From Candidatus Njordarchaeum guaymasense (GTDB lineage: Archaea; Asgardarchaeota; Njordarchaeia; Njordarchaeales; Njordarchaeaceae), in contig JAUQYT010000111.1 in assembly GCA_030587605.1 (NCBI GenBank), forward strand, positions 1-64,000: a stretch of DNA of 64,000 nucleotides, written 5' to 3'. The position numbers and the translations under genes were made by a program. The notes beneath the pieces are model-generated. The model searched no databases. It saw only the letters and a list, made by a program, of their open reading frames with translations, and had not been told where the DNA came from. This document shows, one piece after another, positions 8,222-17,658 of this stretch (within the stretch, counting starts at the first letter, position 1; each line of letters opens with the position of its first letter).

Positions 8222-9724
8222 ATGGGTTCAGACATGTCTGAAAAAGGACACTACTTGGCGGTAATAGATGCGGGAACCACAGGAGTGCGGTCGGTGATTT
8301 TCGACCCGCAGGGGAACATCAAAGGGATATCGTACAAGGAATACCCGGAGAAACGTCAACCTCCAGGCGTTTCGGAGCAAGATCCTCCAATGTGGTGGGA
8401 CAACTCTAAGCTCACAATGAAAGATGTCCTGAAAAAGTCAAACATACATCCAAAAGAGATTGCAGCGCTGTCAGTAAGCACTCAGCGCGCAACCACGCTC
8501 GCAGTCGATAGAGAAGGAAATCATCTCCTACCAGGGTTAACTTGGATGGATGGCAGAACATCACCCTCGATTGAACCATTGAAAAAAAAGATTACAAGAC
8601 CAAGTGGGTGGTGGACCAATTCTTCACTATCAAAGATACTATGGATAAAAGACAATCAGCCCGGAATATTCGACAAGACATACAAATTCATCCAAGTCGA
8701 CGGTTATCTCTACAACAAACTCACTGGGAAATTTGTGACGGATTACTCAAATGCCATCTACGGAATCTTAGATTTCAACACAACGGAATGGTCACAAGAG
8801 CTTGCCGATGCCACTGGCGTTCCAATAGAAAAGTGGCCAGACATATACCCTCCAGGAACGCTACTGGGTGAACTCACTGGCAAAGCTGCGGAGGAGACCG
8901 GACTCAATGCTGGATTGCCTGTAATTATGGGCGGTGCTGATGTGCAGTGCTCCGCCCTTGGACTTGGGATGACCGGTCCTGGACCAGCGAAGGCAACGAC
9001 AGGCACAGGAACTTTCGTGGTTTCGGTGCTCGAAGGAAAACCAATCTTCGACCCTGCAGGGAACTTGTTCACAAATCCCCATGTCATCAAAGGGAAATGG
9101 GTTCTTGAGGGCGCAATGCCTGGAACAGGTCTCCTCCTCAAATGGTTCAAAGATCAGTTTAGTGCCCACGAAGTTCAGAAGGCCAGTGAGATGAAAGTTG
9201 ATCCCTATGACTATCTCGTTAGAGAAGCGAAGGATATTAACCCGGGGGCTGGTGGACTACTCATAATACCGCTGTTTAACTTTGCCAAGGGAACGATGTA
9301 TGGCTTATCCTTTGGGCATACAAGGAAGCACGTTGCCAGAGCGATTCTGGAATGCAATGTCTACGCAATCAGGTTCTACCTCACATTGATGGAGACCATG
9401 AAGGTCAAACCAAATGAGATTAGGGTGGATGGCGGAGGCGCGAAATCCAACCTCTGGAATCAGATCCAGAGCGACGTGACTGGAAAACCAGTTGTCGTCC
9501 CAAAGGTTACTGAAGGATCTTCGTTGGGGGCAGCGATGCTAGCAGCCGTTGGAGTCTCAATGTATAGGTCTGTTGATGAGGCAGTTAAGAAGATGGTCCA
9601 CTTCGTCGACCGAAAAGAACCAAACAAAGAACACTCAAAAATCTATGATAAGATGTACAACGCATTCCAAACCCAGTTGATGACAGTATACTTGGGCAAA
9701 AGGGTCACAGGGGACGTGGTTTAG
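8222..9724 (+). CDS. FGGY-family carbohydrate kinase
   Basis: ATP-dependent sugar/polyol kinase of about 500 residues. Phosphate 1 motif AVIDAGTTGVRSVIFD lies near the N-terminus; TGTGTFV (mid protein) and DGGGAKSNLWNQIQSDVTGKP (near the C-terminus) form the nucleotide site. Two starts are possible: ATG 8222 (GGAG only 3 bases upstream) and ATG 8234 (GGAG 15 bases upstream). It precedes the OsmC gene and the Glp-like operon, so glycerol or a related polyol is a sensible substrate, but it lacks enough diagnostic residues for me to name it GlpK. Distinct from the FGGY kinase at 923-2449. A T-rich run at 9750-9756 after the stop may end transcription. Confidence 0.87.
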   Translation: MGSDMSEKGHYLAVIDAGTTGVRSVIFDPQGNIKGISYKEYPEKRQPPGVSEQDPPMWWDNSKLTMKDVLKKSNIHPKEIAALSVSTQRATTLAVDREGNHLLPGLTWMDGRTSPSIEPLKKKITRPSGWWTNSSLSKILWIKDNQPGIFDKTYKFIQVDGYLYNKLTGKFVTDYSNAIYGILDFNTTEWSQELADATGVPIEKWPDIYPPGTLLGELTGKAAEETGLNAGLPVIMGGADVQCSALGLGMTGPGPAKATTGTGTFVVSVLEGKPIFDPAGNLFTNPHVIKGKWVLEGAMPGTGLLLKWFKDQFSAHEVQKASEMKVDPYDYLVREAKDINPGAGGLLIIPLFNFAKGTMYGLSFGHTRKHVARAILECNVYAIRFYLTLMETMKVKPNEIRVDGGGAKSNLWNQIQSDVTGKPVVVPKVTEGSSLGAAMLAAVGVSMYRSVDEAVKKMVHFVDRKEPNKEHSKIYDKMYNAFQTQLMTVYLGKRVTGDVV

Positions 9725-9808
9725 TACCAAGTTGCACCCACTACCTCCTTTTTTGGGAAATCTCTCATTATTGACAGGTTTGCACAAGTTGTCTATTGGT
9801 GGTTTCCC

Positions 9809-10195
9809 ATGATGAAGATATCTCTCATCGAGAACGTGAAGTTCGAGGCTGAGTGCAGAGGTCACAGGATAGTGTTGGATCAGCCTGTTGATGATGGTGG
9901 GTCAGACGCTGGCATGACTCCCATTGAGTTGTTTGTTGCTTCGCTGGGTTCTTGCATTGCCTACTACGCTGTCGTATTCTGTCAACGCCACAAGATACCC
10001 TCGGATGGCCTTAATGTTGAGTTGGGCTGGGAGTGGGCTGAAGATCCTCATCGGGTGGGCGCAATCGATGTCAAGATTACGTTGAGGATGAAACTTGGCG
10101 AAAAGGAGAAGACTGGGCTACTCAGGATGGTTAAGGGATGCACGGTCCACAATACAATGTGTAACCTACCGGAAATAGCATTCACAATCAATTGA
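9809..10195 (+). CDS. OsmC/Ohr-family thiol peroxidase-like protein
   Basis: 128-residue OsmC-fold protein. The two conserved redox cysteines are present, one in LGSCIAYYA (~49) and one in VKGCTVHNT (~112), and the N-terminal strand-rich half ends with the family motif TPIELFVASLGSC. Family members reduce organic hydroperoxides using a Cys pair. ATG start; the next codon is also ATG. It stands between the kinase and the Glp-like operon without obvious coupling. Confidence 0.85.
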   Translation: MMKISLIENVKFEAECRGHRIVLDQPVDDGGSDAGMTPIELFVASLGSCIAYYAVVFCQRHKIPSDGLNVELGWEWAEDPHRVGAIDVKITLRMKLGEKEKTGLLRMVKGCTVHNTMCNLPEIAFTIN

Positions 10196-10341
10196 GTCAG
10201 ATCTAGAAGAGAAACTGATTTCAAATTCGGAATCATGTTGAGTCATGCAAACATTCTTGGTGAACTATGCATCGCTGATAAACCAGTTCCTCTCATTGCA
10301 GTAGTTTCCACTATGAGAGAATAGATAGTAACACAGTATGC

Positions 10342-10351
10342 CTTATATCAA
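10342..10351 (+). promoter_or_regulatory. TATA box of Glp-like operon
   Basis: CTTATATCAA lies 46-55 bases before the GlpA-like ATG at 10397; a transcription start near 10375 would give a short leader containing the GAGGTGA site at 10386-10392. Confidence 0.45.
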
Positions 10352-10396
10352 ACATATTGTTTCACTAGTTACTGATCCTCCATAGCGAGGTGACTT

Positions 10397-12061
10397 ATGA
10401 TTAGCGATTCTGACGTTAATGATCATGTTTTTGATGTTGCAGTTGTAGGCGGTGGAAGCGCTGGAGTGGGTACAGCAAGAGACTGTGCCAAACGGGGACT
10501 GAAAACCATCCTCTTGGAAAGAAATGATCTAGCCTCTGGCGCCGTGGCTACCTGCGCGGGTATGATCTCTGGTGGGCCAAAGTACCTCATGGAGCCCCCC
10601 ATGGTCAAACTCTGCTCAGCGGAATCAGCCGTAATCGCCAAGATTGCGAAGAACGTCATCTTCAGCACTCCAATACTGATTCCCTTGATCGAAAAGACAG
10701 ACATAAACAGAGGGAAGATGTTTTCGGCAGCTTACGCTGGCTACAGCGAACTCCGGAAAGGCGACCCAGTCATAACGCTAACAAAAGAAGAAGCCCTTAA
10801 ACTGGAACCTAGACTGAACCCTGATATTCAGAGCGCAATCTACTTCAGAGAATACTTCATCGACCCATTTCGCCTCATTCTCATGAATGCCCTCGACGCG
10901 AAACGCCAAGGAGCCCAGATCCTAACTTATACCGAAGTAGTCGGCATTTTGAGAAAAGATAACAGCGTCACAGGTGTAAGAGTCAGGGACAAGTTCTCAG
11001 GCGAGACCAAGGACATAAAGGCGAAGATTGTTGTGAACGCCGCCGGTCCATGGGTTTCCAAGGTAGCCAAGATGGCTGAGCTCGAACATCCACTCCGCCT
11101 CAACAAGGGAAGCCACGTGATCTTCGACCGAAGGATATCTGACATCGGTATCATATCCAAATGCATAGACGGAAGAACCGCCTACCTGTTCCCACACGAG
11201 AACACAACCATCCTCGGCACAACAGCCGTCGACATTTTCTGCGACCCCGACGAAGTCGAAACCACATACGATGACCTTGAGTACCTCATGGTAGCAATGG
11301 AGAAAGCAATTCCATCCATACGCCAAGCTAGAATCATAAGAACCATGACCGGAGTAAGACCCATGATCAACCAGTATGGCATCATTGAAGAAAACGTCAC
11401 AAGAAACTACGAGATCATAGACTTCGAAAACAAGGCTGGAGTCTCAGGCTTCCTATCCTTCGGTGGCGGAAAACTTGTTCTCTACCGTATCATGGCTGAG
11501 AAGATGACTGATTTAATATGCAAGAAACTAGGGAAGAGCGCCGAGTGCAAGACAAACGTAGATCCACTGATCGGCGCTGAGAAAGACGTGGACGTGAATG
11601 AACTCGCAACCAAATTCGGCGTCTACCCACACGTAGCAAGAAAGCTAGCATACCTCTACGGAACCATGGCAAGCGACGTTCTGCGCCTTGCGGAAGAAAA
11701 CCCACGGTACAAGATGGAGGTGTGCAACTGCGAATCTATACCCGAGGCTGCGATCAGGTACTCCATAAGAAGCGAGTGGGCCAAGACACTGAATGACGTC
11801 AGAAGACGAACAAGAGTCGCGATGGGACCCTGCCAAGGTTGTTCGTGTATCCACAAAGTTGCTGCCGTAGTAGCTGATGAACTCAAAATGTCTCCCGAAG
11901 TCTTGATGGAGGACTTAGGAAACCTGCTGCAAGAAAGGTGGAGAGGCAAAAGACCACTGCTTCTGGGACAGCAACTTGTACAAGAAGAGGTCCTCCAATC
12001 TAGCTATAGCCATGTCCCCAAGATTCGCCAAGGCTTGAGCGTAGGGGAAGAAGAATCTTAA
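10397..12061 (+). CDS. glpA: Anaerobic glycerol-3-phosphate dehydrogenase subunit A-like
   Basis: FAD-dependent dehydrogenase that oxidises sn-glycerol 3-phosphate to DHAP. FAD dinucleotide fold VAVVGGGSAGVGTARDCA (~14-31) and the DAO-family core; the C-terminal ~110 residues form a BFD-like [2Fe-2S] module with Cys pattern VCNCES (~442-447) and PCQGCSC (~478-484), as in GlpA. 554 residues matches the family. First gene of a five-gene operon; the next gene starts 30 bases later. Electrons probably pass through the GlpC-like and CCG Fe-S partners to a membrane quinone or thiol carrier. An alternative substrate such as glycerol-1-phosphate cannot be excluded in an archaeon. Confidence 0.85.
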   Translation: MISDSDVNDHVFDVAVVGGGSAGVGTARDCAKRGLKTILLERNDLASGAVATCAGMISGGPKYLMEPPMVKLCSAESAVIAKIAKNVIFSTPILIPLIEKTDINRGKMFSAAYAGYSELRKGDPVITLTKEEALKLEPRLNPDIQSAIYFREYFIDPFRLILMNALDAKRQGAQILTYTEVVGILRKDNSVTGVRVRDKFSGETKDIKAKIVVNAAGPWVSKVAKMAELEHPLRLNKGSHVIFDRRISDIGIISKCIDGRTAYLFPHENTTILGTTAVDIFCDPDEVETTYDDLEYLMVAMEKAIPSIRQARIIRTMTGVRPMINQYGIIEENVTRNYEIIDFENKAGVSGFLSFGGGKLVLYRIMAEKMTDLICKKLGKSAECKTNVDPLIGAEKDVDVNELATKFGVYPHVARKLAYLYGTMASDVLRLAEENPRYKMEVCNCESIPEAAIRYSIRSEWAKTLNDVRRRTRVAMGPCQGCSCIHKVAAVVADELKMSPEVLMEDLGNLLQERWRGKRPLLLGQQLVQEEVLQSSYSHVPKIRQGLSVGEEES

Positions 12062-12091
12062 GGGGAGAACGAGTGGAGGAGTGAACTTAGT

Positions 12092-13489
12092 TTGAAAGAC
12101 TTCAGAACTGAAGTCGCCGTTATTGGCTGCGGAATTGCTGGATTAACAGCGGCCAAGAGAATCGCCCGCGAAGGTGTAGATGTTGCTGTGTTCTCAAAGG
12201 CTTATGGAGCCACAGCGATGTCCACAGGGGTAGTAGACGTTGCAAATCCCACGGTAATCAAACTTCCACTAAAAGCTCCCGAACAACTAATCCCAGAGAA
12301 ATACATTAGAAGAACGAATCATCCTTACGCTCTCATTCTCCGAAGAGAGAAACAACAAGAGGGTCACAGCGCTAAATCGGACAGGCATGGTTGCGGTGAA
12401 ACCATCAGTGAAGCCGTTGCGGACTTCCTAGGTGCTATGAAAGATGTAGGTTATCCTATGGAAGGGTCGCTTGAACACAACATGCTTCTCATCGACTCAA
12501 TAGGTTCAGCTAAGTGCACTTGTCTTGCGCCCCCAAGCATAGCTAGGGGGGACCTGACGAGAATAGACAAAGGTCAAATAGTCTTCGTTGGATTCAAGGG
12601 GCACCCCGACTACGATCCTCGTCTATGTTCCCAGAATTTCGGTCAGACTAAGAAGATTGTAGATCTGCCTACTGAGGTGGAAGAAGCTGGGGCTAAAGTG
12701 ATTGATTTCCCCGATTTTGAGGGGAGGAACACTTTGCTCAGCATTGAGGTAGCGAGAAGACTCGACCGCGAAGAAGGCGTTGCAATGAAGGTAGGACGCA
12801 AGATTGGTGATCTCTCCAAGGGCAATGGAGCAACCCATGTCTGTCTGCCCCCATGTATGGGGGTCGAGAATGTTGAAGAAAGCCTGAAGGTGATTGGTGA
12901 AGAGTCTGGTCTCATAGCATTTGAATGCGTTAACTTAGCACCGCCGTCCATCCTTGGCTTCAGACTGCAGTTAGCATTGGATGACTCAACCAGCAAATCT
13001 GGGGTAGTCGTCAGACTGCCATACGAGGTCAAAGGATTTGAGACAGAAGAGAACAACCTAAAAAGAATGATTGCTGTCTCAGGAGAAAGAAGCTTCCACG
13101 TTAACGCCGAGCGATTTATTCTCGCAACTGGTAGCTTCATAGGCGGCGGAATAGTTGAGGAAGATGAAACAGTCAAGGAGCCACTTCTAAATTTGCAGCT
13201 CTTCGACGAGAATGATGCGCAAGTAAATAACGTATTCGTTAGAAGAATGCTTTCTAGCGAAGCTGTTCCAATCAAGGGACATCCCGTTTTCTCTATCGGA
13301 GTGAAAGTAAACGAGAACATGCAACCAGTTTCAGCCAAGGGAGCGCCCACCTACAGTAACCTCTTCGCCTGTGGAAACATACTCTCTGGTTTCAACCACA
13401 CAAGCGGCGGCTGCAGACATGGAGTCGCGATAACAACAGGCTATGTAGCTGGTGAGGAAGCATCCAAGAAGCAGACCAAAACTAGCTAG
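12092..13489 (+). CDS. glpB: Anaerobic glycerol-3-phosphate dehydrogenase subunit B-like
   Basis: Second flavoprotein of the complex. Dinucleotide fold AVIGCGIAGLTAAKRIA (~8-24), and the C-terminal FAD motif NLFACGNILSGFNHTSGGCRHGVAITTGY resembles GlpB. 465 residues, slightly longer than bacterial GlpB. TTG start preceded by GGAGGAG at 12073-12079. Same operon and strand as the GlpA- and GlpC-like genes, gaps of 30 and 49 bases. Confidence 0.75.
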   Translation: MKDFRTEVAVIGCGIAGLTAAKRIAREGVDVAVFSKAYGATAMSTGVVDVANPTVIKLPLKAPEQLIPEKYIRRTNHPYALILRREKQQEGHSAKSDRHGCGETISEAVADFLGAMKDVGYPMEGSLEHNMLLIDSIGSAKCTCLAPPSIARGDLTRIDKGQIVFVGFKGHPDYDPRLCSQNFGQTKKIVDLPTEVEEAGAKVIDFPDFEGRNTLLSIEVARRLDREEGVAMKVGRKIGDLSKGNGATHVCLPPCMGVENVEESLKVIGEESGLIAFECVNLAPPSILGFRLQLALDDSTSKSGVVVRLPYEVKGFETEENNLKRMIAVSGERSFHVNAERFILATGSFIGGGIVEEDETVKEPLLNLQLFDENDAQVNNVFVRRMLSSEAVPIKGHPVFSIGVKVNENMQPVSAKGAPTYSNLFACGNILSGFNHTSGGCRHGVAITTGYVAGEEASKKQTKTS

Positions 13490-13538
13490 ATGAATTGGAT
13501 TAGAGAAGGAAAAGCGTTAGAGACAGAGGAGTGAAGAC

Positions 13539-14816
13539 ATGTCAGCAACAGGAAAAGAAGCAACCACTCAGGCTGCCGGCGGATACAATTTCATAAAGGA
13601 GAAAATGAAGTCGCTGAACCTACTTGAGAATCAACTTGGTGAGAAAGAGTTACTCTCACAGCTTGGCAGATGCTTGAACTGTGGCATATGCCTGTCGAGT
13701 TGTCCAGCCTTGGAGGCAACATCATTCGAGGTATTCCCTGGTCCGAGAGGCATAGCGACTACGGTTTCACGAGTGAATCCAAGTTTCTGGGACATCAGGG
13801 ACCTAATCTATACATGCACCGAATGCGGTAGCTGCCAAGAGATATGCCCTGAAAAGGTCCCAGTGCCAAAAGCCGTGACTCTACTTAGAGGAAAGATATT
13901 CAGATTAAGACCAGACCTGATCCCTTCGGGACACCAGGAGATGCTCAAAAACCTTTCCCAGCACGCAACAAGTTTGCCACCTGAAGACGAAGAATTCCGG
14001 AGTGATCTTGCGGAATCAGCGATGAAAGACCTCGGTCTCCCATACAAGAAGGATGTCTACAAGGGCTCGGCTGAAGTCGTCTACTTTGCAGGCTGCATAT
14101 CAACCCACAGAGCACCAGAGATTAGGGAGAGTGGCAAACTTATTCTAGACAAGCTTGGGGTCAATTTCACGCTTCTGAAAGACGTAGGGTGTTGCGGTCT
14201 CCCCGCATCCCTCATTGGGGACACGGAACTCGCGGATAAGCTAGTTACGTCGGTATTCGATAAAGTGAGACAAGTTGGAGCGAAAACCGTCATAGCGACA
14301 TGCTCAGGGTGCGCTAACACACTACAAGCGTATGTGAACAGGATGGGAGACAACGCTGGTATACAGGTGAAACACCTTGCTGAATACTTAGTTGAAGACG
14401 TAGGCATTGAGAAGGTTTCAAACCTCGCCAAGTCGAAAGAAAGCAAGAAGAAATCAAAAGGTACAGAGAACATTGCAATCCACTCAGCTTGCCACCTAAG
14501 CAGGCACCTAAGCAGACGCATCCAAGACTACGTAATTCAACTCGCTGAGGCACTCCCTGGGGTCCAAGTAACCACTTCAAACACGCGTCAGAGGTGCTGC
14601 GGAGCCGGAGGCCTACTCAGCATATTCAAGCCCGACGTATCCAACAAGATCACAAGCGCAAGGCTACAGGAGATCCTCGAACAAGGAAAGAAACCCGAAA
14701 AGATCGTGGCTCCATGCCCGACGTGTGTAATTCAGATGAATCAAGGAGTCTCCAACTCAGCACCAGAAATAAAGGTCGAAGATTTCGCCGTCCTCTTGGC
14801 GAGGAAGATTGTCTAA
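13539..14816 (+). CDS. glpC: GlpC-like iron-sulfur/CCG-domain subunit
   Basis: Electron-transfer subunit. Two [4Fe-4S] ferredoxin motifs at the N-terminus, CLNCGICLSSCP (~46-57) and CTECGSCQEICP (~93-104), are followed by two cysteine-rich CCG domains: YFAGC...GCCGLP (~183-228) and SACHL...RCCGAGG (~315-363), each expected to hold a noncubane cluster as in HdrB/GlpC. A Lys/Ser-rich stretch at ~297-307 separates the CCG domains. ATG start with GAGGAG upstream. Expected to receive electrons from the GlpA/B flavins. Confidence 0.82.
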   Translation: MSATGKEATTQAAGGYNFIKEKMKSLNLLENQLGEKELLSQLGRCLNCGICLSSCPALEATSFEVFPGPRGIATTVSRVNPSFWDIRDLIYTCTECGSCQEICPEKVPVPKAVTLLRGKIFRLRPDLIPSGHQEMLKNLSQHATSLPPEDEEFRSDLAESAMKDLGLPYKKDVYKGSAEVVYFAGCISTHRAPEIRESGKLILDKLGVNFTLLKDVGCCGLPASLIGDTELADKLVTSVFDKVRQVGAKTVIATCSGCANTLQAYVNRMGDNAGIQVKHLAEYLVEDVGIEKVSNLAKSKESKKKSKGTENIAIHSACHLSRHLSRRIQDYVIQLAEALPGVQVTTSNTRQRCCGAGGLLSIFKPDVSNKITSARLQEILEQGKKPEKIVAPCPTCVIQMNQGVSNSAPEIKVEDFAVLLARKIV

Positions 14817-14916
14817 GGCGTTGATTATATAAAACCTCAAAAGCAAAAATCTACGAAATGAAGAATGAAATTCTCAAACTCATAACTTGCATGCACGTGA
14901 TAGGAGAGCATGAGAC

Positions 14917-16344
14917 TTGGGCGCTGGCAGAATCGCGGCAGAAAAACTTGCGGGAATCAAGCGCGCCTTGACCAACATCCTCGGAGAAAAGAACGTTACC
15001 GATTCCGAGTTCGACAAGATTTCATACTCAAAGGACACTTGGCCTCTCAGATTGATGGAAATAAAAAGAGGAGTCACCGAACCTTTCCCAGATCTAATAG
15101 TCTGGCCCGAATCAGTGGAGCAAGTCGCAAAGATAGTTAGACTCGCTAACGAAGAGAAGATCCCACTGATACCATATGGTGGCGGCGCAGGCGTAACGGG
15201 TGGAACCATCCCTATCTATGGCGGAATAATCGTCGACCTAAAGAAACTCGACAAGATCGTTGAGCTCGACGAGAAGTCTGCGACAGTCACCGTCCAAGCA
15301 GGAGTCATAGGCCAGGATCTAGAGAACTATTTGAACAAACGAGGCTACACGTTTCCACATCAACCCGCCTCCATGTATTGCTCATCAGTCGGTGGCTTCG
15401 TTGCCACCCGCTCAGCTGGAACCTTCTCATCCAAGTACGGTCGCGTAGAAGACATGGTTGTCTGCCTTGAAGCGATACTACCGACCGGTGAAGTAATCCG
15501 CACAAGGAAAGCTCCAAAGTCCTCAACAGGTCCGAATCTGAATCAAATCCTCATAGGCGCTGAAGGGACACTGGGAATCATAACGGAGATCACTTTCAAG
15601 GTAATGCCAATACCCGAAGAGCGAAGGTTTAAGGGCTTCATATTCCCGACTCTGCACAGTGGACTCGAAGCGGTTAGAAAACTCTACCGAAATAACGTTG
15701 TTCCATGCCTTATCAGACTCTACGATGAAACAGATGCGATGCTCGTGCTAGGAATGGTGAAGATCCCAAGGAAACACTGCTTCCTCATTCTCACGTTTGA
15801 AGGACGCAAGGAAATTGTCGACGTCGAGGAGAAAGTCGCCGCAAAGATCTGCGAGGAAGAAGGAGGCAAGGACGTAGGACGAGAAGAAGCCGAAAAATGG
15901 TGGGGTAAGAGATACAACATGTACTACCCCAACCCCGTTTACGCAAAGATGCACATGCTAGCAGACACAATAGACGTAGGAGCAACCTTCGACAAACTTG
16001 AGGACCTGTATAACTCTGTAAAGAAAGCCGTTGAGAAAAGTGGACGAGTCCAAGCTATGGCTCACTTCTCCCACTTCTACCCAGAAGGAGGCTCCATATA
16101 CATGATATTCGTCCTCACTGAGCCCGACGACCTTCGAGCCGAAGAAATCTACAAGAAATGCTGGGATGAAGGTCTGAAGACGGCGATCGAAGTCGGAGGA
16201 ACAATGAGCCACCACCACAGCATAGGACTACTGAAAGGAAAATGGCTGAAAGAGGAACTCGGCTCCTCATACCAAGTCCTGAAGACACTGAAGAAAGCAC
16301 TAGACCCGAACAACATAATGAACCCAGGAAAACTCGGTCTATGA
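14917..16344 (+). CDS. FAD-linked oxidase, GlcD/alkyl-DHAP synthase-like
   Basis: 475-residue VAO/PCMH-family flavoenzyme. FAD-binding segment IPYGGGAGVTGGT (~86-98), a second motif GGFVATRSAGTFSSKYGRVEDM (~148-169; read as two short blocks) and a C-terminal HHH segment MSHHHSIGLLK (~430-440). Family members include glycolate oxidase GlcD, D-lactate dehydrogenase and alkyldihydroxyacetone-phosphate synthase; the HHH block is shared by the latter two groups. TTG start after AGGAGA at 14902-14907; an ATG at 14910 is out of frame. Pairing with the Fe-S protein 16369 mimics GlcD-GlcF, so a 2-hydroxyacid or glycerol-phosphate derived acid is the likely substrate. Confidence 0.8.
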   Translation: MGAGRIAAEKLAGIKRALTNILGEKNVTDSEFDKISYSKDTWPLRLMEIKRGVTEPFPDLIVWPESVEQVAKIVRLANEEKIPLIPYGGGAGVTGGTIPIYGGIIVDLKKLDKIVELDEKSATVTVQAGVIGQDLENYLNKRGYTFPHQPASMYCSSVGGFVATRSAGTFSSKYGRVEDMVVCLEAILPTGEVIRTRKAPKSSTGPNLNQILIGAEGTLGIITEITFKVMPIPEERRFKGFIFPTLHSGLEAVRKLYRNNVVPCLIRLYDETDAMLVLGMVKIPRKHCFLILTFEGRKEIVDVEEKVAAKICEEEGGKDVGREEAEKWWGKRYNMYYPNPVYAKMHMLADTIDVGATFDKLEDLYNSVKKAVEKSGRVQAMAHFSHFYPEGGSIYMIFVLTEPDDLRAEEIYKKCWDEGLKTAIEVGGTMSHHHSIGLLKGKWLKEELGSSYQVLKTLKKALDPNNIMNPGKLGL

Positions 16345-16368
16345 AAGAAAAGGGAGGATTATCTAACC

Positions 16369-17508
16369 ATGGCAACTATTCAGAGAGACACGCTTTTCGA
16401 CGCCAAGATGTGTACAGGCTGCTTCAAGATGTGCCGATTCGTATGCCCAACAGCAATAGTAACCAAGAATGAGTCAATCACACCATACGGGCGAAGCACC
16501 GCCTATCATCTCGCATCAATAAAGAAGGCTCCGTACTCGCCTAAGGCAGTCGAATCTCTCTACCAATGCGCGACGTGTGGCCTCTGCAAAACCTGGTGCA
16601 AACCAGAAGTAGACGTCGCCAACATAGTTGAAATAGCAAGAAAAGGAATCAGTCAGAAAGGATTAGCACCACAAAGCGTAACCAAGCTCAACGAAGTCAC
16701 TCAATCCAACTTCAACCCATACGGCGAACCCAGCAACAAAAGATTCTCCAAGATCAAGATAGGCGATGTAAAGAAGGGCGGCAAGGCTGAAACCCTGTAT
16801 TTCGTGGGTTGCACAACCTCCTATCGACATGCTGAGATCGCCAACGCGATTGTAAACGTGATGAAACTAGTAGGGGAAAACCCAACAGTCTTGGGTGACT
16901 CGGAGCGTTGTTGCGGTTCACCTCTAATAAGGCTAGGACTTGAGGAACAAGCCAAGAAGCTCTTAGCGCACAACTCTGAAGCCATCAACAAGCTAAACTC
17001 CAGCACCATAGTGACGGGCTGTCCAGGCTGCCACAGGACCCTGAAAGAGGACTACCCCAGGTTAGGCTTCAAGCTGGACGCCAAAGTCATGCACTTTACT
17101 GAGTACCTGGACTCAATGGGTAAAAGCATCCCGCGGGTAGAACTAGGAAGAAAAGTGACATACCACGACCCGTGCCACCTCGGAAGACACAGCAACATCT
17201 ACAACCAACCAAGAAACATCCTAAACCAGATTCAAGGACTGAGACTTGTTGAGATGGACTGGAACCAGAAGAACAGCAACTGCTGCGGAAGCGGCGGAGG
17301 TCTAAGGACGACTAACTCCAGCATCGCCGAGACAGTCGGACTAAAGCGCTTAGGAGAAGCCTACGAAACTGGGGCCGGGCTAATTGCAACCGCATGCCCA
17401 TTCTGCAAAGATCAATTGACTGAACTACAGGGCAAGAGTGTACAGGGTAACAGAAGACTGCCAATTCTTGATATCGCAGAGATCATAGGTGGAACCCTAA
17501 CCACGTAG
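16369..17508 (+). CDS. Fe-S oxidoreductase with two CCG domains (GlcF/HdrD-like)
   Basis: 379-residue electron carrier. N-terminal paired ferredoxin motifs CTGCFKMCRFVCP (~16-28) and CATCGLCKTWC (~65-75); CCG domain 1 YFVGC...RCCGSP (~145-185); CCG domain 2 YHDPCHLGRHS...NCCGSGGG (~265-310), the form that binds the noncubane 4Fe-4S cluster in HdrB. ATG start with GGGAGG nearby. Likely redox partner of the FAD enzyme encoded 24 bases upstream. The operon therefore has two flavin/Fe-S pairs and may form one complex. Confidence 0.83.
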   Translation: MATIQRDTLFDAKMCTGCFKMCRFVCPTAIVTKNESITPYGRSTAYHLASIKKAPYSPKAVESLYQCATCGLCKTWCKPEVDVANIVEIARKGISQKGLAPQSVTKLNEVTQSNFNPYGEPSNKRFSKIKIGDVKKGGKAETLYFVGCTTSYRHAEIANAIVNVMKLVGENPTVLGDSERCCGSPLIRLGLEEQAKKLLAHNSEAINKLNSSTIVTGCPGCHRTLKEDYPRLGFKLDAKVMHFTEYLDSMGKSIPRVELGRKVTYHDPCHLGRHSNIYNQPRNILNQIQGLRLVEMDWNQKNSNCCGSGGGLRTTNSSIAETVGLKRLGEAYETGAGLIATACPFCKDQLTELQGKSVQGNRRLPILDIAEIIGGTLTT

Positions 17509-17585
17509 TACCCGTAAGCTCGATTTTTCTCGCGAGTTTCATACAAGTCACTTGATTCATTATTCTCCTGCCTTCTGCGCCTCTG

Positions 17586-17627
17586 AGCGATAAACATAAA
17601 AGGAAAACGATTTCATCTAGTGATTGA
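17586..17627 (+). repeat. 42-bp perfect repeat, copy 1 (shared promoter/leader)
   Basis: Identical over 42 bases to 27672-27713, starting AGCGATAAACATAAAAGG and ending CTAGTGATTGA. It contains an A/T-rich box A-like core (AAACATAAAAGG) that would place transcription start near the repeat's 3' end. Downstream of each copy come an AAAGGAGA ribosome site and a TTG start of a RING-like protein gene. Read directly from the sequence. Confidence 0.9.
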
Positions 17628-17658
17628 AGAGAAGGTATTACTGAAAGGAGAACTAGCC

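Noticed and set aside
12643..13350. 235-codon antisense frame
   Set aside because: Lies entirely inside the GlpB-like gene and has low-complexity Ser/Leu composition.
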